From positions 60,391,780 to 60,446,779 of the forward strand of contig CM060324.1 of assembly GCA_030674155.1 (NCBI GenBank): 55,000 bases of DNA, in the 5' to 3' direction. This document shows positions 24,137 to 37,440 of the stretch, piece after piece (position 1 is the first letter of the stretch; each line of letters begins with the position of its first letter). Both the position numbers and the translations under genes were made by a program. This stretch comes from Stramonita haemastoma (lineage: Eukaryota; Mollusca; Gastropoda; Neogastropoda; Muricidae). The notes under the pieces were generated by a model, which was not told where the DNA came from, did not search any database, and saw only the letters and a program-made list of their open reading frames with translations.

Positions 24137-24826
24137 CACCAGTGCTAGTTGAAAATCGACCATATACTTTGTTTTTAAGTGTTTCTTTTATCTTTTTCTT
24201 TTTTTCCTAGAAGTGGCGTAAAACAAGGGGATTATTCTCTTCCCGTTTTATGTGAAGCTGTGATGATGTGATTTTGTTTTTAAACAAAGTAGTCCTTGTG
24301 TCCCGGGATGTGATTTACCTGTACTCGGAAGGGAAAAATGGATTATTTATAAGTCTGTTCCGTCCCACGGTGTGGATTGTCTCTAACAAAGGCTGTCACA
24401 AGGACGACAAATGAATTTACTGATGAAAGTTGGATGACTTGAGAGTGGGTGTATGTGTGTGTGCTTTGATGACAGAGCGAGAGGTGAGTGTGACAGTAAA
24501 GCTGCTGGCTGTGGGGTTTGGAAACCAATCAGTTAATGCACACCTCTTCATTTGCAGGCTGGCTGGTCTGTGGGGAATCAGTCTTCAAAGGCTTGCCTCA
24601 TGTTGAATGCCTTGTAGTTTTGTTGTTGAAATATTGATGTTCCTCCAGGTTTTTTGTTGATATTGACGTTGATCAGTGTGTTGACCTTTGTGAAGGTATC
24701 GGTCAGTTCAGGGGACAGGTCAGTTCAAGGATACCTCGCTTGGCAGGCCACATTCAGCGCCGGGCAACTCACCCCGGGTTCTTCTCTGCTTGTCACTGGA
24801 TACGCTGTTGGTCCACTTTTCACAGG
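24137..24826. other. No recognisable gene
   Basis: Ordinary-looking sequence. A head-like phrase, TTCTAGAGCTAACGCACCTG (24828-24847), resembles the tRNA-like heads at 31486-31600. Confidence 0.4.
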
Positions 24827-24854
24827 TTCTAGAGCTAACGCACCTGTCTAGGCA

Positions 24855-25147
24855 GGTGGTGTCCCATGTTCGTAGGGGAGTGAGGCATCAGAGACCTCAG
24901 CTTCTCTAGGGCCAGCTTATTGAGGGCGGCGCCCATCTCCTCTCCCTCGCTGATTTACCTTCACTGACCCTCAAGAGGGCAGCTCAGGTACACAGCTGGG
25001 TGAACTGGGGCACTGTATTGAAGCCAAGGCGCGCAAACGGTCACCCATCCAATTGGTAATCATGCTCGATGCTGCTTAACCTTGGCTTGGCCAATGTGTA
25101 TTATGTATATGGAAACGAGTGCTCTGACCACGGAGCTATCCGTCCCC
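24855..25147 (-). mobile_element. SINE-B copy (tRNA/5S-like head)
   Basis: The minus strand starts GGGGACGGATAGCTCCGTGG and holds the 5S-like part (TTGGATGGGTGACCGTTTGC) and the SINE-B body, including GAGGGAGAGGAGATGGGCGC. It stands head to head with SINE-C at 25150. Confidence 0.85.
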
Positions 25148-25149
25148 TG

Positions 25150-25520
25150 CCTAGAAAACCAACAGTCCACGTTCAAGGTGCCTGGTGGTTTGAACCCCGT
25201 TTATCCCGGAAACATTTCCTCCATTCTTAAAGACCATGAGTCTGGGTGCTAGTATTTCGGATGAGTCGATAAACCGTGGTCTTGTGTACTACACGCATTT
25301 AGTGCATGTTAAAGAACTCACAGCAACAAGATCAATGGCTAAAAAACCCCAACTCTGTTAGGGAAGCAAACACATGCGGACAGGAAAAGGGAAAAAATAT
25401 GACTGGGATTCCTAGGCGCTCTTGTGGTGACATGCTCTTCCTGGGAAGAGCAGCCCGAATTTCACGCAGGGAACTCTGCCATGACTTAAAGTGGTATACG
25501 CTACAATACAATGCCACGGC
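25150..25520 (+). mobile_element. SINE-C (Nin-like core)
   Basis: The head includes GGTTTGAACCCCG (box B-like). The core has TTCGGATGAGTCGATAAACC and GTTAAAGAACTCACAGCAAC. The tail hairpin is GCTCTTCC-TG-GGAAGAGC (25434-25451), then CAGCCCGAATTTCACGCAGG and AAAGTGGTATACGCTACAAT. Confidence 0.8.
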
Positions 25521-25522
25521 AG

Positions 25523-25757
25523 GGGAAGGGATAGCTCAGTGGTCAGAGCACTCGTTTTCCCCAAGCTAAGGTTAAACAGCATCGAGCGCGGTTACCAGGT
25601 GGTTGGGTGACCGTTTGCGCGCTTTTATAGTCCCTCAGTTCACCCAGCTGTAAATGGGTACCTGCTGTCTTTGGGGACAGTAAAGCAGCGAGGGGAAGAT
25701 ATGGGCGCCGCTCTCAATATGCTGGCATCCGGAGAAGCTGAGGTCTCTGACACCTGT
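25523..25757 (+). mobile_element. SINE-B copy, 3' truncated into CT repeats
   Basis: Box A GGATAGCTCAGTGGTCAGAG, then the clearest 5S-like segment (25562-25615: AAGCTAAG, CAGCATCGAGCGCGGTTACC, TTGGGTGACCG). The body ends at CTCTGACACCTG, directly against CTGTC/CT repeats. Confidence 0.8.
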
Positions 25758-25759
25758 CC

Positions 25760-26118
<359 letters not shown>

Positions 26119-26139
26119 GATTATCCGATTGATAAAAAT

Positions 26140-26280
26140 GTTATGCCTATTCTTTTGAAACATCTAGGATGTTTTATGTGGGTTTTTTTTATATCTTATT
26201 TTATTTTATTTTATTTTTATTTTTATTGGTAGTATGTCTCCCCCCCCCAATAAGGATATTAGTTGTGTTTTTTTTAATTT
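26140..26280 (+). repeat. Dispersed repeat, inverted partner at 45105-45245
   Basis: It contains CCTATTCTTTTGAAACATCT, AGGATGTTTTATGT, a TTTTATTTTATTTTATTTTT stretch, TTGGTAGTATGTCTCCCCCC and CCAATAAGGATATTAGTT. The reverse complement of 45105-45245 follows the same order almost base for base. Confidence 0.85.
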
Positions 26281-26289
26281 CCCCTGTCC

Positions 26290-26378
26290 GTCCACTTTGT
26301 CTCTGTCTCTGTCTGTCTCTGTCTCTGTCTGTCTCTGTCTCTCTGTCTCTCTGTCTCTGTCTCTGTCTCTGTCTCTGT

Positions 26379-26452
<74 letters not shown>
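26290..26452. repeat. (CTGTCT)n passing into (CT)n
   Basis: CT on the plus strand; it forms the 5' flank of the next retroelement fragment. Confidence 0.95.
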
Positions 26453-28129
<1,677 letters not shown>

Positions 28130-28137
28130 ACGCCTGG

Positions 28138-28156
28138 CCGAGGAGGGGGAGGAGGC

Positions 28157-28190
<34 letters not shown>

Positions 28191-28777
28191 TGGAGGAGGC
28201 GGAAGAGGAGGAGGAAGAGAGGAGGAGGAGGAAGAGGAGGAGGAAGAGAGGAGGAGAGGAGGAAGAGGAGGAGGAGGAAGAGTGGAGGAGGCGGAAGAGG
28301 AGGAGGAAGAGAGGAGGAGGAGGAAGAAGGAGGAGGAAGGAGAGAGGAGGAGGAAGGAGGAGGAGGAGGAAGAGTGGAGGAGGCGGAAGAGGAGGAGGAA
28401 GAGAGGAGGAGGAGGAAGAGGAGGAGGAAGAGAGGAGGAAGAGGAGGAGGAAGAGAGGAGGAGGAGGAAGAGGAGGAGGAAGAGAGGAGGAGGAGGAAGA
28501 GGAGGAGGAGAAGAGTGGAGGAGGCGGAAGAGGAGGAGGAAGAGAGGAGGAGGAGGAAGAGGAGGAGGAAGAGAGGAGGAAGAGGAGGAGGAAGAGAGGA
28601 GGAGGAGGAAGAGGAGGAGGAAGAGAGGAGGAGGCGGAAGAGAGGAGGAAGAGGAAGAGGAAGAGGAAGAGAGGAGGGGGAGGAAGAGGAGGAGGAAGAG
28701 GAGGAGGAAGAGAGGAGGAGGAGGAGGAGGAAGAGGAGGAGGAGGAGGAGAGCAGACAGACAGACAGACAGACAGAC

Positions 28778-28844
<67 letters not shown>

Positions 28845-28985
28845 GACAGAGACAGAGACAGACAGACAGACAGACAGACAGAGACAGACAGACAGAGACA
28901 GAGACAGAGACAGAAGAAGAAGAAGAAGAAGAAGAAGAAAGAAGAAGAAGAAGAAGAAGAAGAAGAAGAAGAAGAAGAAGATTTG
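28138..28985. repeat. Polypurine tract: GGA/GAA, CAGA and GAA blocks
   Basis: 28138-28752 is almost all A and G on the plus strand, with a higher-order order of GAGTGGAGGAGGCGGAAGAG units. 28752-28914 is (CAGA)n with GACAGA variants, and 28914-28981 is (GAA)n. Glu/Arg/Gly-rich frames over 350 codons long are artefacts. Confidence 0.95.
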
Positions 28986-29160
28986 CGATGAAGAAGAATT
29001 GCGATGAAGAAGAAGAAAGAAATGAGAAGAAAAAAAGAATTGCGAAGAAGAATTGCGAAAAAGAGAAAAAGAAGAAAGAAAGAAAGCGAAGAAGAATTGC
29101 GAGAAGAAGAAAGGAAGGAAGAATTGCGAAGAAGAGCAGAAAGCAGAGGAGGACGAAATG
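28986..29160. repeat. Decayed GAA repeat with GAATTGCGA words
   Basis: Six or so GAATTGCGA words spaced by GAAGAA. Confidence 0.8.
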
Positions 29161-29369
29161 TGTTGGAAATGGTAAGGTAGGACATTATTGGGCTGAATCA
29201 TACGCACGGTTTCTTCCCTTGGTCTTACCGCTTCCTCATGTGTTTGTGTTTTTTTTTTTGGTTTACTTCCTTTTGGTAGCAGTATATGTTTTTCTGCAAA
29301 TTTTGTGAGGCAGCATTTGAATGTATTGTTGCTTGCTTGTGATGCAGGATATGTGTGTTGAATAGATCA
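29161..29369. other. No recognisable gene
   Basis: Nothing recognised. Confidence 0.35.
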
Positions 29370-29490
29370 GGTTTGGTAGGCATCCGTCAGTCTCGGAAGA
29401 CTATGGAGTTGCGCTCTAGGCTCTATAGCGTAAAGTCTGTGTTAGGAAGTATGGAGGGCAAGCTGTTACCCATGCAGCAGAGCCCCCCCC
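29370..29490. repeat. Conserved-looking repeat phrase
   Basis: It contains GGTAGGCATCCGTCAGTCTC then GGAAGACTATGGAGTTGCGC, a phrase I associate with dispersed animal repeats, ending at a C run (29483-29497). The class is unknown. Confidence 0.4.
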
Positions 29491-29559
29491 CCCCCCCTCT
29501 TCACGTTGTTGGAATGGTCTAATGGAAAGGTAATCGCCGATACGAATGATTCCAGTGCC

Positions 29560-29795
29560 GTCGCAGGATCCACCAGAACGTTACTGAACCGCCCTGGGGA
29601 CTCCAACTCCCCGATTTTTCCTCAGGGATGGTGTCTAAACACGACACCTGTGTGCATGCTGGGTTTTTTTATTTTTGTTGTCATCCGCTCCTACCGGCAC
29701 ACAACGGCCTGCTCTTCCAAAGGGCGGAACGGGTTTTTAACGTGTGCCCGTGTTCACACACGGGGCCTCGGTTTATAGTCTCATCCGAATAAACC
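29560..29795 (-). mobile_element. SINE-D fragment (SINE-A core, own tail)
   Basis: The minus strand has the SINE-A core and GTGTGCCGGTAGGAGCGGAT, then a tail with two hairpins, GGTGTC-GTGTTTA-GACACC and GGGGAGTTGGAGTCCCC. The copy at 42044-42420 has the same tail. Confidence 0.75.
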
Positions 29796-30125
29796 AAAAA
29801 GAAGAGGACGAAAAGACGGAGGAAGAGAAGTACAAGGATGGGATTTTTTTTAACCGAAAAGAAGAGGAAAAAAGTAGAAAAGGCAGGTTCTCGACATTTT
29901 TCCTTCGTGCTTATTTCACAGGAAATAATTCTTTGTGCGTGTAGGAAACTCCACTGTGGAAAAGGCCTGGCCTTTAGTGATCTTATGCAGTCTCTTACTC
30001 TAGAACACTGACACCGCTTCAAGCCATTACCCCTGCTCGCTTGCTTCGTGTGTTTTTCTGTGATTTAGACACGCAGCCTCGTCGAGCATTGACCGTGTTT
30101 GTTCCTTGGCTATAGCTTACATCTT
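29796..30125. other. No recognisable gene
   Basis: Nothing recognised. A SINE-A scrap (TTGCGCACATGTTAAATCCT) lies at 30123-30142. Confidence 0.4.
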
Positions 30126-30169
30126 GCGCACATGTTAAATCCTGTTCCGCACCTGTGCACATGGCGATT

Positions 30170-30590
30170 CGAATAAATTATCCATCACAGGCAACACATT
30201 TGGTAGGGAGTCATTGGTTATCTGGCCACACTTCATTTTGCTGTTGTTGTTGTTGTTGCTGCTGTTGTTGTTGGTCTCGTCGTATCTGGCTTGGTGGTTT
30301 ACGCCTAAAATACTGAGTCTGGCTGTTTGGGTTTGAGCACTGGGTCTGCCATATTTGTTGTCACTGGGGGGCTTGCTGGCTTGAGTCGTAACACGACAAC
30401 AGTGCTGTCGTCTTGGCCACCACACACCTTCCAACTGGTTAGGGCATTGTCTGTTGGCAGGGCACTTAGCATTGGTTCTACAGCGCTTGGCAGTCCAATA
30501 ACTGGCCTGGTTCTGTTGTAAACGGGAAAATTTACTGCAGCTTTTGCAAAATGTGCCTTGTTGCTTCGCGTCCCGTCACGTGACCAGAGA
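30170..30590. other. No recognisable gene
   Basis: A (TTG)n patch lies at 30240-30272. Otherwise nothing is recognised. Confidence 0.4.
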
Positions 30591-30633
30591 GAGAGAGGGG
30601 AGGGAGAGAGAGAGAGAGGGGAGGGAGAGAGAG

Positions 30634-30989
30634 ATTTAAAAAAAATTATTCTTTTGTATCGATGATAATGGAATAAGCATTCATATGCTTTTCTACATCC
30701 AGTCCCCGTGTGTATGCAGTTTTGTCAATTTGTCATCTGTTCCCACCGGCACACGATGGCCTACTCTTACGAAAAGCAGAACAGGATTTAACGTGTGTGC
30801 AAGATGTTCTGCATGCGTTCGCACACGGGGCCTCGGTTTACAGTCTCATCCGAAAGACTTTTGGGGAGAGTGGAGTCAGCACTGACAATGCCCTAACTCC
30901 AGGGGGAAAATCCCCTCCAACAGAAATCGAACTCGGGTCGTCAAATTGCCAGCGCAATGTTCTGATCATTATGCTATCCCGTCCCGTCC
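30634..30989 (-). mobile_element. SINE-A copy between CT-type repeats
   Basis: All SINE-A blocks are present. The tail hairpin is changed but paired: + strand AAGCAT-TCAT-ATGCTT (30675-30690). GA on the plus strand, meaning CT on the SINE sense strand, flanks both ends. Confidence 0.9.
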
Positions 30990-30994
30990 AGCCC

Positions 30995-31170
30995 CTAGAG
31001 AGAGACAATGAGACAGAGAGAGACAGAGACAGAGAGATACAGAGAGAGACAGAGACAGAGAGAGACTGAGACAGAGACAGAGGGAGACAGAGAAAGCGAC
31101 AGAGATAGAGAAAGAGAAAGAGGTTAAGAGACAGAGAGAGGGAGAGACAGAAACAGAGAGAAAGAAAGAC

Positions 31171-31247
<77 letters not shown>

Positions 31248-31375
31248 GTCAGTCAGTCAGTCAGTCAGTCAGTCAGACAAATAGTCAGACAGACAGACAG
31301 AGACAGGCAGACAGGCAGACAGGCAGTCAGAAAATCAGAGAAGCAGACAGGTAGGCAGGCACTAGGCAGGCAGGC
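30995..31375. repeat. (GAGACA)n, (GATA)n, (CAGA)n, (CAGT)n arrays
   Basis: Consecutive related tetra- and hexanucleotide blocks. Confidence 0.95.
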
Positions 31376-31485
31376 CGATATACATACACAGACACACAGA
31401 CGGAGGAATCGAAATGAAAATCAATTTATGAGCTGTTTCAGCACAAACAGTGTCCTTCCTTTGATAGAGGCAGAGTAAACAAAGT

Positions 31486-31600
31486 GGATCGGTGGTCCAG
31501 AGGTAAGGCGCCTGCCTAGAAAGCGCCCTGACCGGGTCGGACACTACGAACCTGACTTTATGCTTTCTAGACAGGCGCGTTATCTCTAGACTACCGATCC
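31486..31600. repeat. Inverted pair of tRNA-like heads
   Basis: 31486-31524 and the reverse complement of 31562-31600 agree at about 33 of 39 positions. Each carries a box-A-like GGTGGTCCAGAGGTAAGGCG or GGTAGTCTAGAGATAACGCG. There is a 37-bp spacer. No box B or tRNA fold is seen, so these are not tRNA genes. Confidence 0.65.
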
Positions 31601-31794
31601 AGTCGTGTAGAAACCTTGACTTCTGCAGAAAAAAATGCAGAGTTTTATTGATCAGGCTTTCTATAGTAGCATTACTATGAACATCTGTCCCCGTATTATT
31701 TCCTTCTCTCCTGGTTTTTTTCCCGAGCTCTGTTATACATTATAAACATGTAGTGGCATTATCAAGTATCCACATTGGGATTTTTTCTGCTGAG

Positions 31795-31823
31795 AGAGAG
31801 ACAGGCAGACAGACAGACAGTCG

Positions 31824-31861
<38 letters not shown>

Positions 31862-31960
31862 GAGACAGACAAACAGACAAAGTGGGAGGGAGAGAGGCAG
31901 TGGTGTGTGTGTGTGTGTGTGGTGCGTGCGTGTGTGTGTGTGTGTGTGTCGTGCGTGCGT

Positions 31961-32033
<73 letters not shown>

Positions 32034-32065
32034 TGGTGTGTGTGTGTGTTGTGTGTGCGTGCTTT
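31795..32065. repeat. (CAGA)n and (TG)n arrays
   Basis: CAGA 31800-31880 and TG 31903-32060 with GTGCGTGCG variants. Confidence 0.95.
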
Positions 32066-32570
<505 letters not shown>

Positions 32571-32579
32571 AGAGACAAA

Positions 32580-32652
32580 CAGATAGGCAGACAGACAGAG
32601 ACAGATATACACAGAGACAGACAGACAGACATAGACAGACAGATAGATAGAT

Positions 32653-32706
<54 letters not shown>

Positions 32707-32757
32707 CAGGTAGACAGGTAGACAGGTAGGTAGGTAGGTTGGTAGGTAGGTAGATAG

Positions 32758-32793
<36 letters not shown>

Positions 32794-32876
32794 AGTAGAC
32801 AGTAGAAGTAACAGGTAGACAGGTAGACAGGTAGGTAGGTAGGTAGGTAGGTAGGTAGTAGGTAGGTAGGTAGTAG

Positions 32877-32932
<56 letters not shown>

Positions 32933-33017
32933 CAGGTAGAGGTAGAAGGAGTAGAGGTAGGTATGGTAGTAGTAGATGATAGATAGATGATAGATGAAGT
33001 GATAGATAGATAGATAG

Positions 33018-33068
<51 letters not shown>

Positions 33069-33100
33069 GCTCGGCTCGGCTCGGCTCGGCTATCGCTCCG
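32580..33100. repeat. (GATA)n, (GTAG)n, (CAGA)n mosaic, then (GGCTC)n
   Basis: GATA blocks alternate with GTAG and CAGG variants over about 480 bp. CGGCT pentamers follow at 33069-33090. Confidence 0.95.
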
Positions 33101-33104
33101 CTCG

Positions 33105-33795
<691 letters not shown>

Positions 33796-33833
<38 letters not shown>

Positions 33834-33883
33834 TAGATAGATAGATAGAAGATAGAGAGAGAGGAGAGAGAGAGTAGAGAGAG

Positions 33884-33972
<89 letters not shown>

Positions 33973-34009
33973 GAGAGAGATAGAGAGATAGATATTTGAT
34001 TTGATTTGA
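33796..34009. repeat. (GATA)n then (GA)n
   Basis: GATA to 33856, then GA with slips to 34000, then TTTGA pentamers. Confidence 0.95.
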
Positions 34010-34045
34010 TTTGATTTATTCTTTTATATCGATGATAATGGAGAG
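34010..34045 (-). mobile_element. SINE-A extreme 3' tail
   Basis: The minus strand CATTATCATCGATATAAAAG then AATAAATCAAATCAAATC is directly preceded by CT repeats on its own strand. Confidence 0.65.
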
Positions 34046-34200
34046 AGAGAGGGGGGAGAGAGAGAGAGGGAGAGAGAGAGGGGGGGGGGTCAGACAGACA
34101 GACAGACAGCGAGAGAGAGAGAGAGAGAAGAGAAAAACAGACAGACAGACAGACGACAGAGACAGAGAAAAAACAGACAGACAACAGACAGAAGAAGAAA
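34046..34200. repeat. (GA)n and (CAGA)n arrays
   Basis: Purine-rich arrays with a G run at 34080-34088. Confidence 0.9.
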
Positions 34201-34500
34201 TGAACAAAGAACAAGAACAATGAACCAGATTTATTCTTCAGGCCTCCAGCCCCTAGAATGGGATCAAAGAAAGGATAGAAAATCAAATAAAGCAAAAATT
34301 CAAACAAAATTTCATGATTTATATGGCGACTGCCAAAACATTGCAAATTAGGAACATGACACCCTTCTAAATGAAGGCGAATGGCCTCTTTTTAATCACA
34401 GTACTTTCCTTGTCAATTCCCCATATTTTCAACAAAATCCTGCCGTATAGTTTGTAAGCCATTGAAAAGATATAAAGAAACTAAGATTGCTCAGATCAGA
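34201..34500 (-). mobile_element. Probable LINE 3' end with (TTGTTC)n tail
   Basis: The minus strand CCCATTCTAGGGGCTGGAGG then CCTGAAGAATAAATCTGGTT is similar in layout to the tails at 17155-17236 and 37955-38028. Hexamers TTCATTGTTCTTGTTCTTTG follow. Confidence 0.5.
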
Positions 34501-34502
34501 TC

Positions 34503-34675
34503 TCTCTCTTCCCCCTCCCTCCTCCTCTCTCTCCCTCTCTCTCTCTCTGTCTCTCTGTCTCTCTTCCTCCCTCTCTCCTCCCCTCTCTCTCCCTCCCTCT
34601 CTCTCTCTCCTCTTCCCCTTTTATGCCTACTTTGCTTGTTTACCCGCTTACACGCAAACGCACACACACACACAC

Positions 34676-34709
<34 letters not shown>

Positions 34710-34713
34710 ACAC

Positions 34714-34748
<35 letters not shown>
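34503..34748. repeat. (CT)n and (CA)n arrays
   Basis: CT variants to 34616 and CA from 34660 with AAC and CC slips. Confidence 0.95.
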
Positions 34749-34894
34749 CACACCGTTTGTTTAAATAATTATCAGTGTATCCAGTTAGGATGACACGTTT
34801 TGTTGAATGTATCCCATTTTTCTTCTTTTAAAATATTGGTTGAAAAGCTGTTGGTGGTGATGCTGGTATGTAGGGGTAGGGAGGGGGTTTCTTA

Positions 34895-35000
34895 GCTTTA
34901 TTCTCTGATCAGGGCAAGGGCTGGATGGAAAAAAAGTATGTAATGCTTACTCTGTAACCCTTGAAAAATAAAGATTATCATTCAAAGATTATTCAAAGAT
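34895..35000 (+). mobile_element. Retroelement tail with variant hairpin
   Basis: GGGCTGGATGGAAAAA leads into AAGTAT-GTA-ATGCTT (34934-34948, one G-U pair). CCCTTGAAAAATAAAG and (TTATTCAAAGA)-like repeats follow. Confidence 0.6.
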
Positions 35001-35004
35001 TATT

Positions 35005-35068
35005 CATTCTCTCTCCATCTTTCTGTGTCTCTGTGCCTCTGTGTGTCTGTTGTCTGTCTGTTGTTGTG

Positions 35069-35124
<56 letters not shown>

Positions 35125-35129
35125 CTTCT

Positions 35130-35190
<61 letters not shown>
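35005..35190. repeat. (CTGT)n and (CT)n
   Basis: CTGT 35060-35124, CT 35135-35188. Confidence 0.95.
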
Positions 35191-35262
35191 GCTGTCTCTC
35201 TATCTATCTCTTTCTCGTTCTGTAGTACTTATTCATTATCCTCGAAATAAAAGAATTTGAAT
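35191..35262 (+). mobile_element. SINE-A-type tail scrap inside (CT)n
   Basis: TAGTACTTATTCATTATCCT then CGAAATAAAAGAATTTGAAT, with (CT)n on both sides. Confidence 0.55.
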
Positions 35263-35273
35263 CTCTCTCTCTC

Positions 35274-35359
<86 letters not shown>
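35263..35359. repeat. (CT)n array
   Basis: Abuts the 5' end of the LINE at 35360. Confidence 0.98.
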
Positions 35360-35361
<2 letters not shown>

Positions 35362-35514
35362 GGGGAAGTGAACTGTTGCATCAGTGGAAGGACGTGTGCT
35401 GTTGCCTCTCTTGCATGTAAGCAGATTACTGAAGACTGAAGTGATGTTACTTTTTGATATCTGGCATGGTGACAGTGCATTGGTCATGTCTTCTATACAG
35501 CTGAAATCAGTAGA

Positions 35515-36476
35515 ATGTGTGGCCACTTTTTGTCTGTAAACATTGGTTTCATGTCTGAAAGGGCAAAAAGTAAGTTAGCTGCTGGTATGGCCATTTTCAA
35601 TCTTACCTGCTCAGTGGGTGGTGTTTGGTTTGGTTTTCTGCTCCCCTATCTGTTCTGGGGTGGAGATTTATTAAAATGTGGAGATATTGAATCGAACCCA
35701 GGTCCCAACCCACCACCAGCCAAAGACAACATGCGGCAGACTCGATTCTCTAGTACCAGCTCATCCCGAAGAGTGAGTTTTGAGAAACCTGCCAAACCTC
35801 AGGCTTCTGCTTCAGCACCACCAGAGCCTTCCATCACTGATGTCATGGCATCCATTGAAGCTCTGAGGAATGATATGACCGCTCAATTCACCGACGTGAA
35901 AAAACAGATCAGTGATCTACGGGAGGACTATGCTGCACTGAAGAATGAGATGAGGGAGCTGAAGGAAGAAGTTGAAGAGCTGAAGTCGGAGAAGCAGAAC
36001 CTACAACAAGAAAACAGTGACCTGAGTGAAAGAATGACAGTCTATGAAGCCAGACTTGATGAACTTGAAGGAAGGTCAAAACAGAACAACCTTATTTTCT
36101 ACGGCATACCTAGGGAAGACAGTGAGACGAACAGTGACTGTGAGGGACTGCTGCAGGATCTGTGCTCAGAGAAGCTGGACCTGGAGGAAAAGGTTGAATT
36201 CGATAGGGTTCATCGCCTCAACCGCAAGCCTGACTCCCCAGTACTGGTCCGATGTGTGTTTTATACGCAAAAAAAGAAAATTTTGAGTCTAAAAAAGAAA
36301 TTGAAAGGTACAAATGTTTTTGTTGGGGAGGACTTTTCTAGACATGTTAGAGAAATTAGAAAGAGGTTAACTCCACACCTGAAAAAGGCCAGACAAGATG
36401 GCAAGAGAGCCACTATGGTATTTGATTATCTGCTGATGGACAGTAAAAAGTTTACAGTGAATGATGATGACCAGCT

Positions 36477-36522
<46 letters not shown>

Positions 36523-36525
36523 TAG
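35515..36525 (+). CDS. LINE ORF1p: 2A-like peptide, coiled coil, RRM-like domain
   Basis: The frame starts at ATG 35515; other in-frame ATGs lie at codons 13 and 25. Residues 28-48 are hydrophobic. Residues 52-64 read LLKCGDIESNPGP, which carries the 2A-type motif D-x-E-x-N-P-G-P (35683-35706). A Ser/Pro/Ala-rich linker follows. A long coiled coil spans about residues 105-180 (heptads such as LREDYAALKNEMRELKEEVE). The C-terminal part, about 185-310, with NNLIFYGIPRE, FDRVHRLNRK and RLTPHLKKARQDG, fits the RRM plus C-terminal domain of L1-like ORF1 RNA-binding proteins. By analogy it coats LINE RNA as an RNP. The last 15 residues are encoded by a (GA)n array (36479-36518), so the natural end is probably lost. 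Apart from that I see no break. Confidence 0.85.
35683..35706 (+). other. 2A-like ribosome-skipping motif
   Basis: Encodes DIESNPGP, the canonical 2A terminus; skipping would fall between G and the final P. It follows a hydrophobic N-terminal stretch of about 25 residues. Confidence 0.8.
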
Positions 36526-36774
36526 CCTAGCAGTCCATTAGTTTAAAAATTCCTCTGGGGCTATTTTTTCAAGGGGGTGCGAATTTGAATGTTTCATCAG
36601 TTATTTTGCTTTCTAAAACCGTCAGTGTTGCTACACGTGAAATGTGTGTGACAGAGAGGGCATGTTATTTGTTATATGTAAAAAGATTTTCGTGAGAATG
36701 AGGGCGTGACAGGAGTGTGTTTAAAGATAGATTGTTAGATCATGATGATATTGTAAATGCTGTTGTTGGTTAGT

Positions 36775-37440
36775 AAATGGTAAACCATCTTTTTGTCTTG
36801 GGATGTTCGTGGATAATGTTTATTGTTATCAGGTACAGGCTTGTTTATCTTATAAGCTCCGAAGATGTTTTGTGTTTTTTTCAAACTTTTATTGTAGAAT
36901 TCATTCGTGATCTCTTTTCTGACTATGCCAGTGTGTGTTTTGTTATGAAATTAGCACGCAAGGGAGATCATTGAGTGGCTTTGTGTGTCTGATTAAAAGA
37001 AATTTACGTTATATTTGAGAGAGGTAGTTTACACAGTATTTCGTAAAATTTTTGTGTGCTTATGATTCAAAAACGTATTATTTGATACTGTGACAGATAC
37101 ATTAAACGTTGTATGTTGTGCTCCTCCAGATTTTTCTCCGCTTTATTTACGTCCCTATTGTTCGGATTGAATTACATTTAAGAATACTTGACTGGGTACT
37201 TTTTGACACAGGGTGATGTATTTGCGTTGTTATGTGATGGTTTGAAGGCAAGGAATGAAATGTTTCATAATGTTTCAGAAAGTAATAGCGACAATATTGT
37301 ACAGTGTCAATATACCAGACATCTAGCAAGTTCGGTAGATGCTGCGCTTTGTGATAATTCTTTGAAAAGTTTGATGAATTTTTCCGAAACACTTGTACTG
37401 CTTTAGATTGTGCATTTAAAATGGAATGTGTTAGGGCGAT
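36775..37440 (+). pseudogene. LINE endonuclease (APE-type) relic
   Basis: In broken frames I read DLFSDYASVCFVMKLARKG then GRSLSGFVCLIKRNLRYI (36910-37015), the region of APE endonucleases normally reading QGRRSGGV. VVCCAPPDFSPLYLRPY follows (about 37110-37150). Several stops and frameshifts are present, and the catalytic residues are not all traceable. Confidence 0.6.

Noticed and set aside
29370..29490. Host small RNA gene
   Set aside because: The phrase looks conserved, but I see no promoter or fold that would support an RNA gene.
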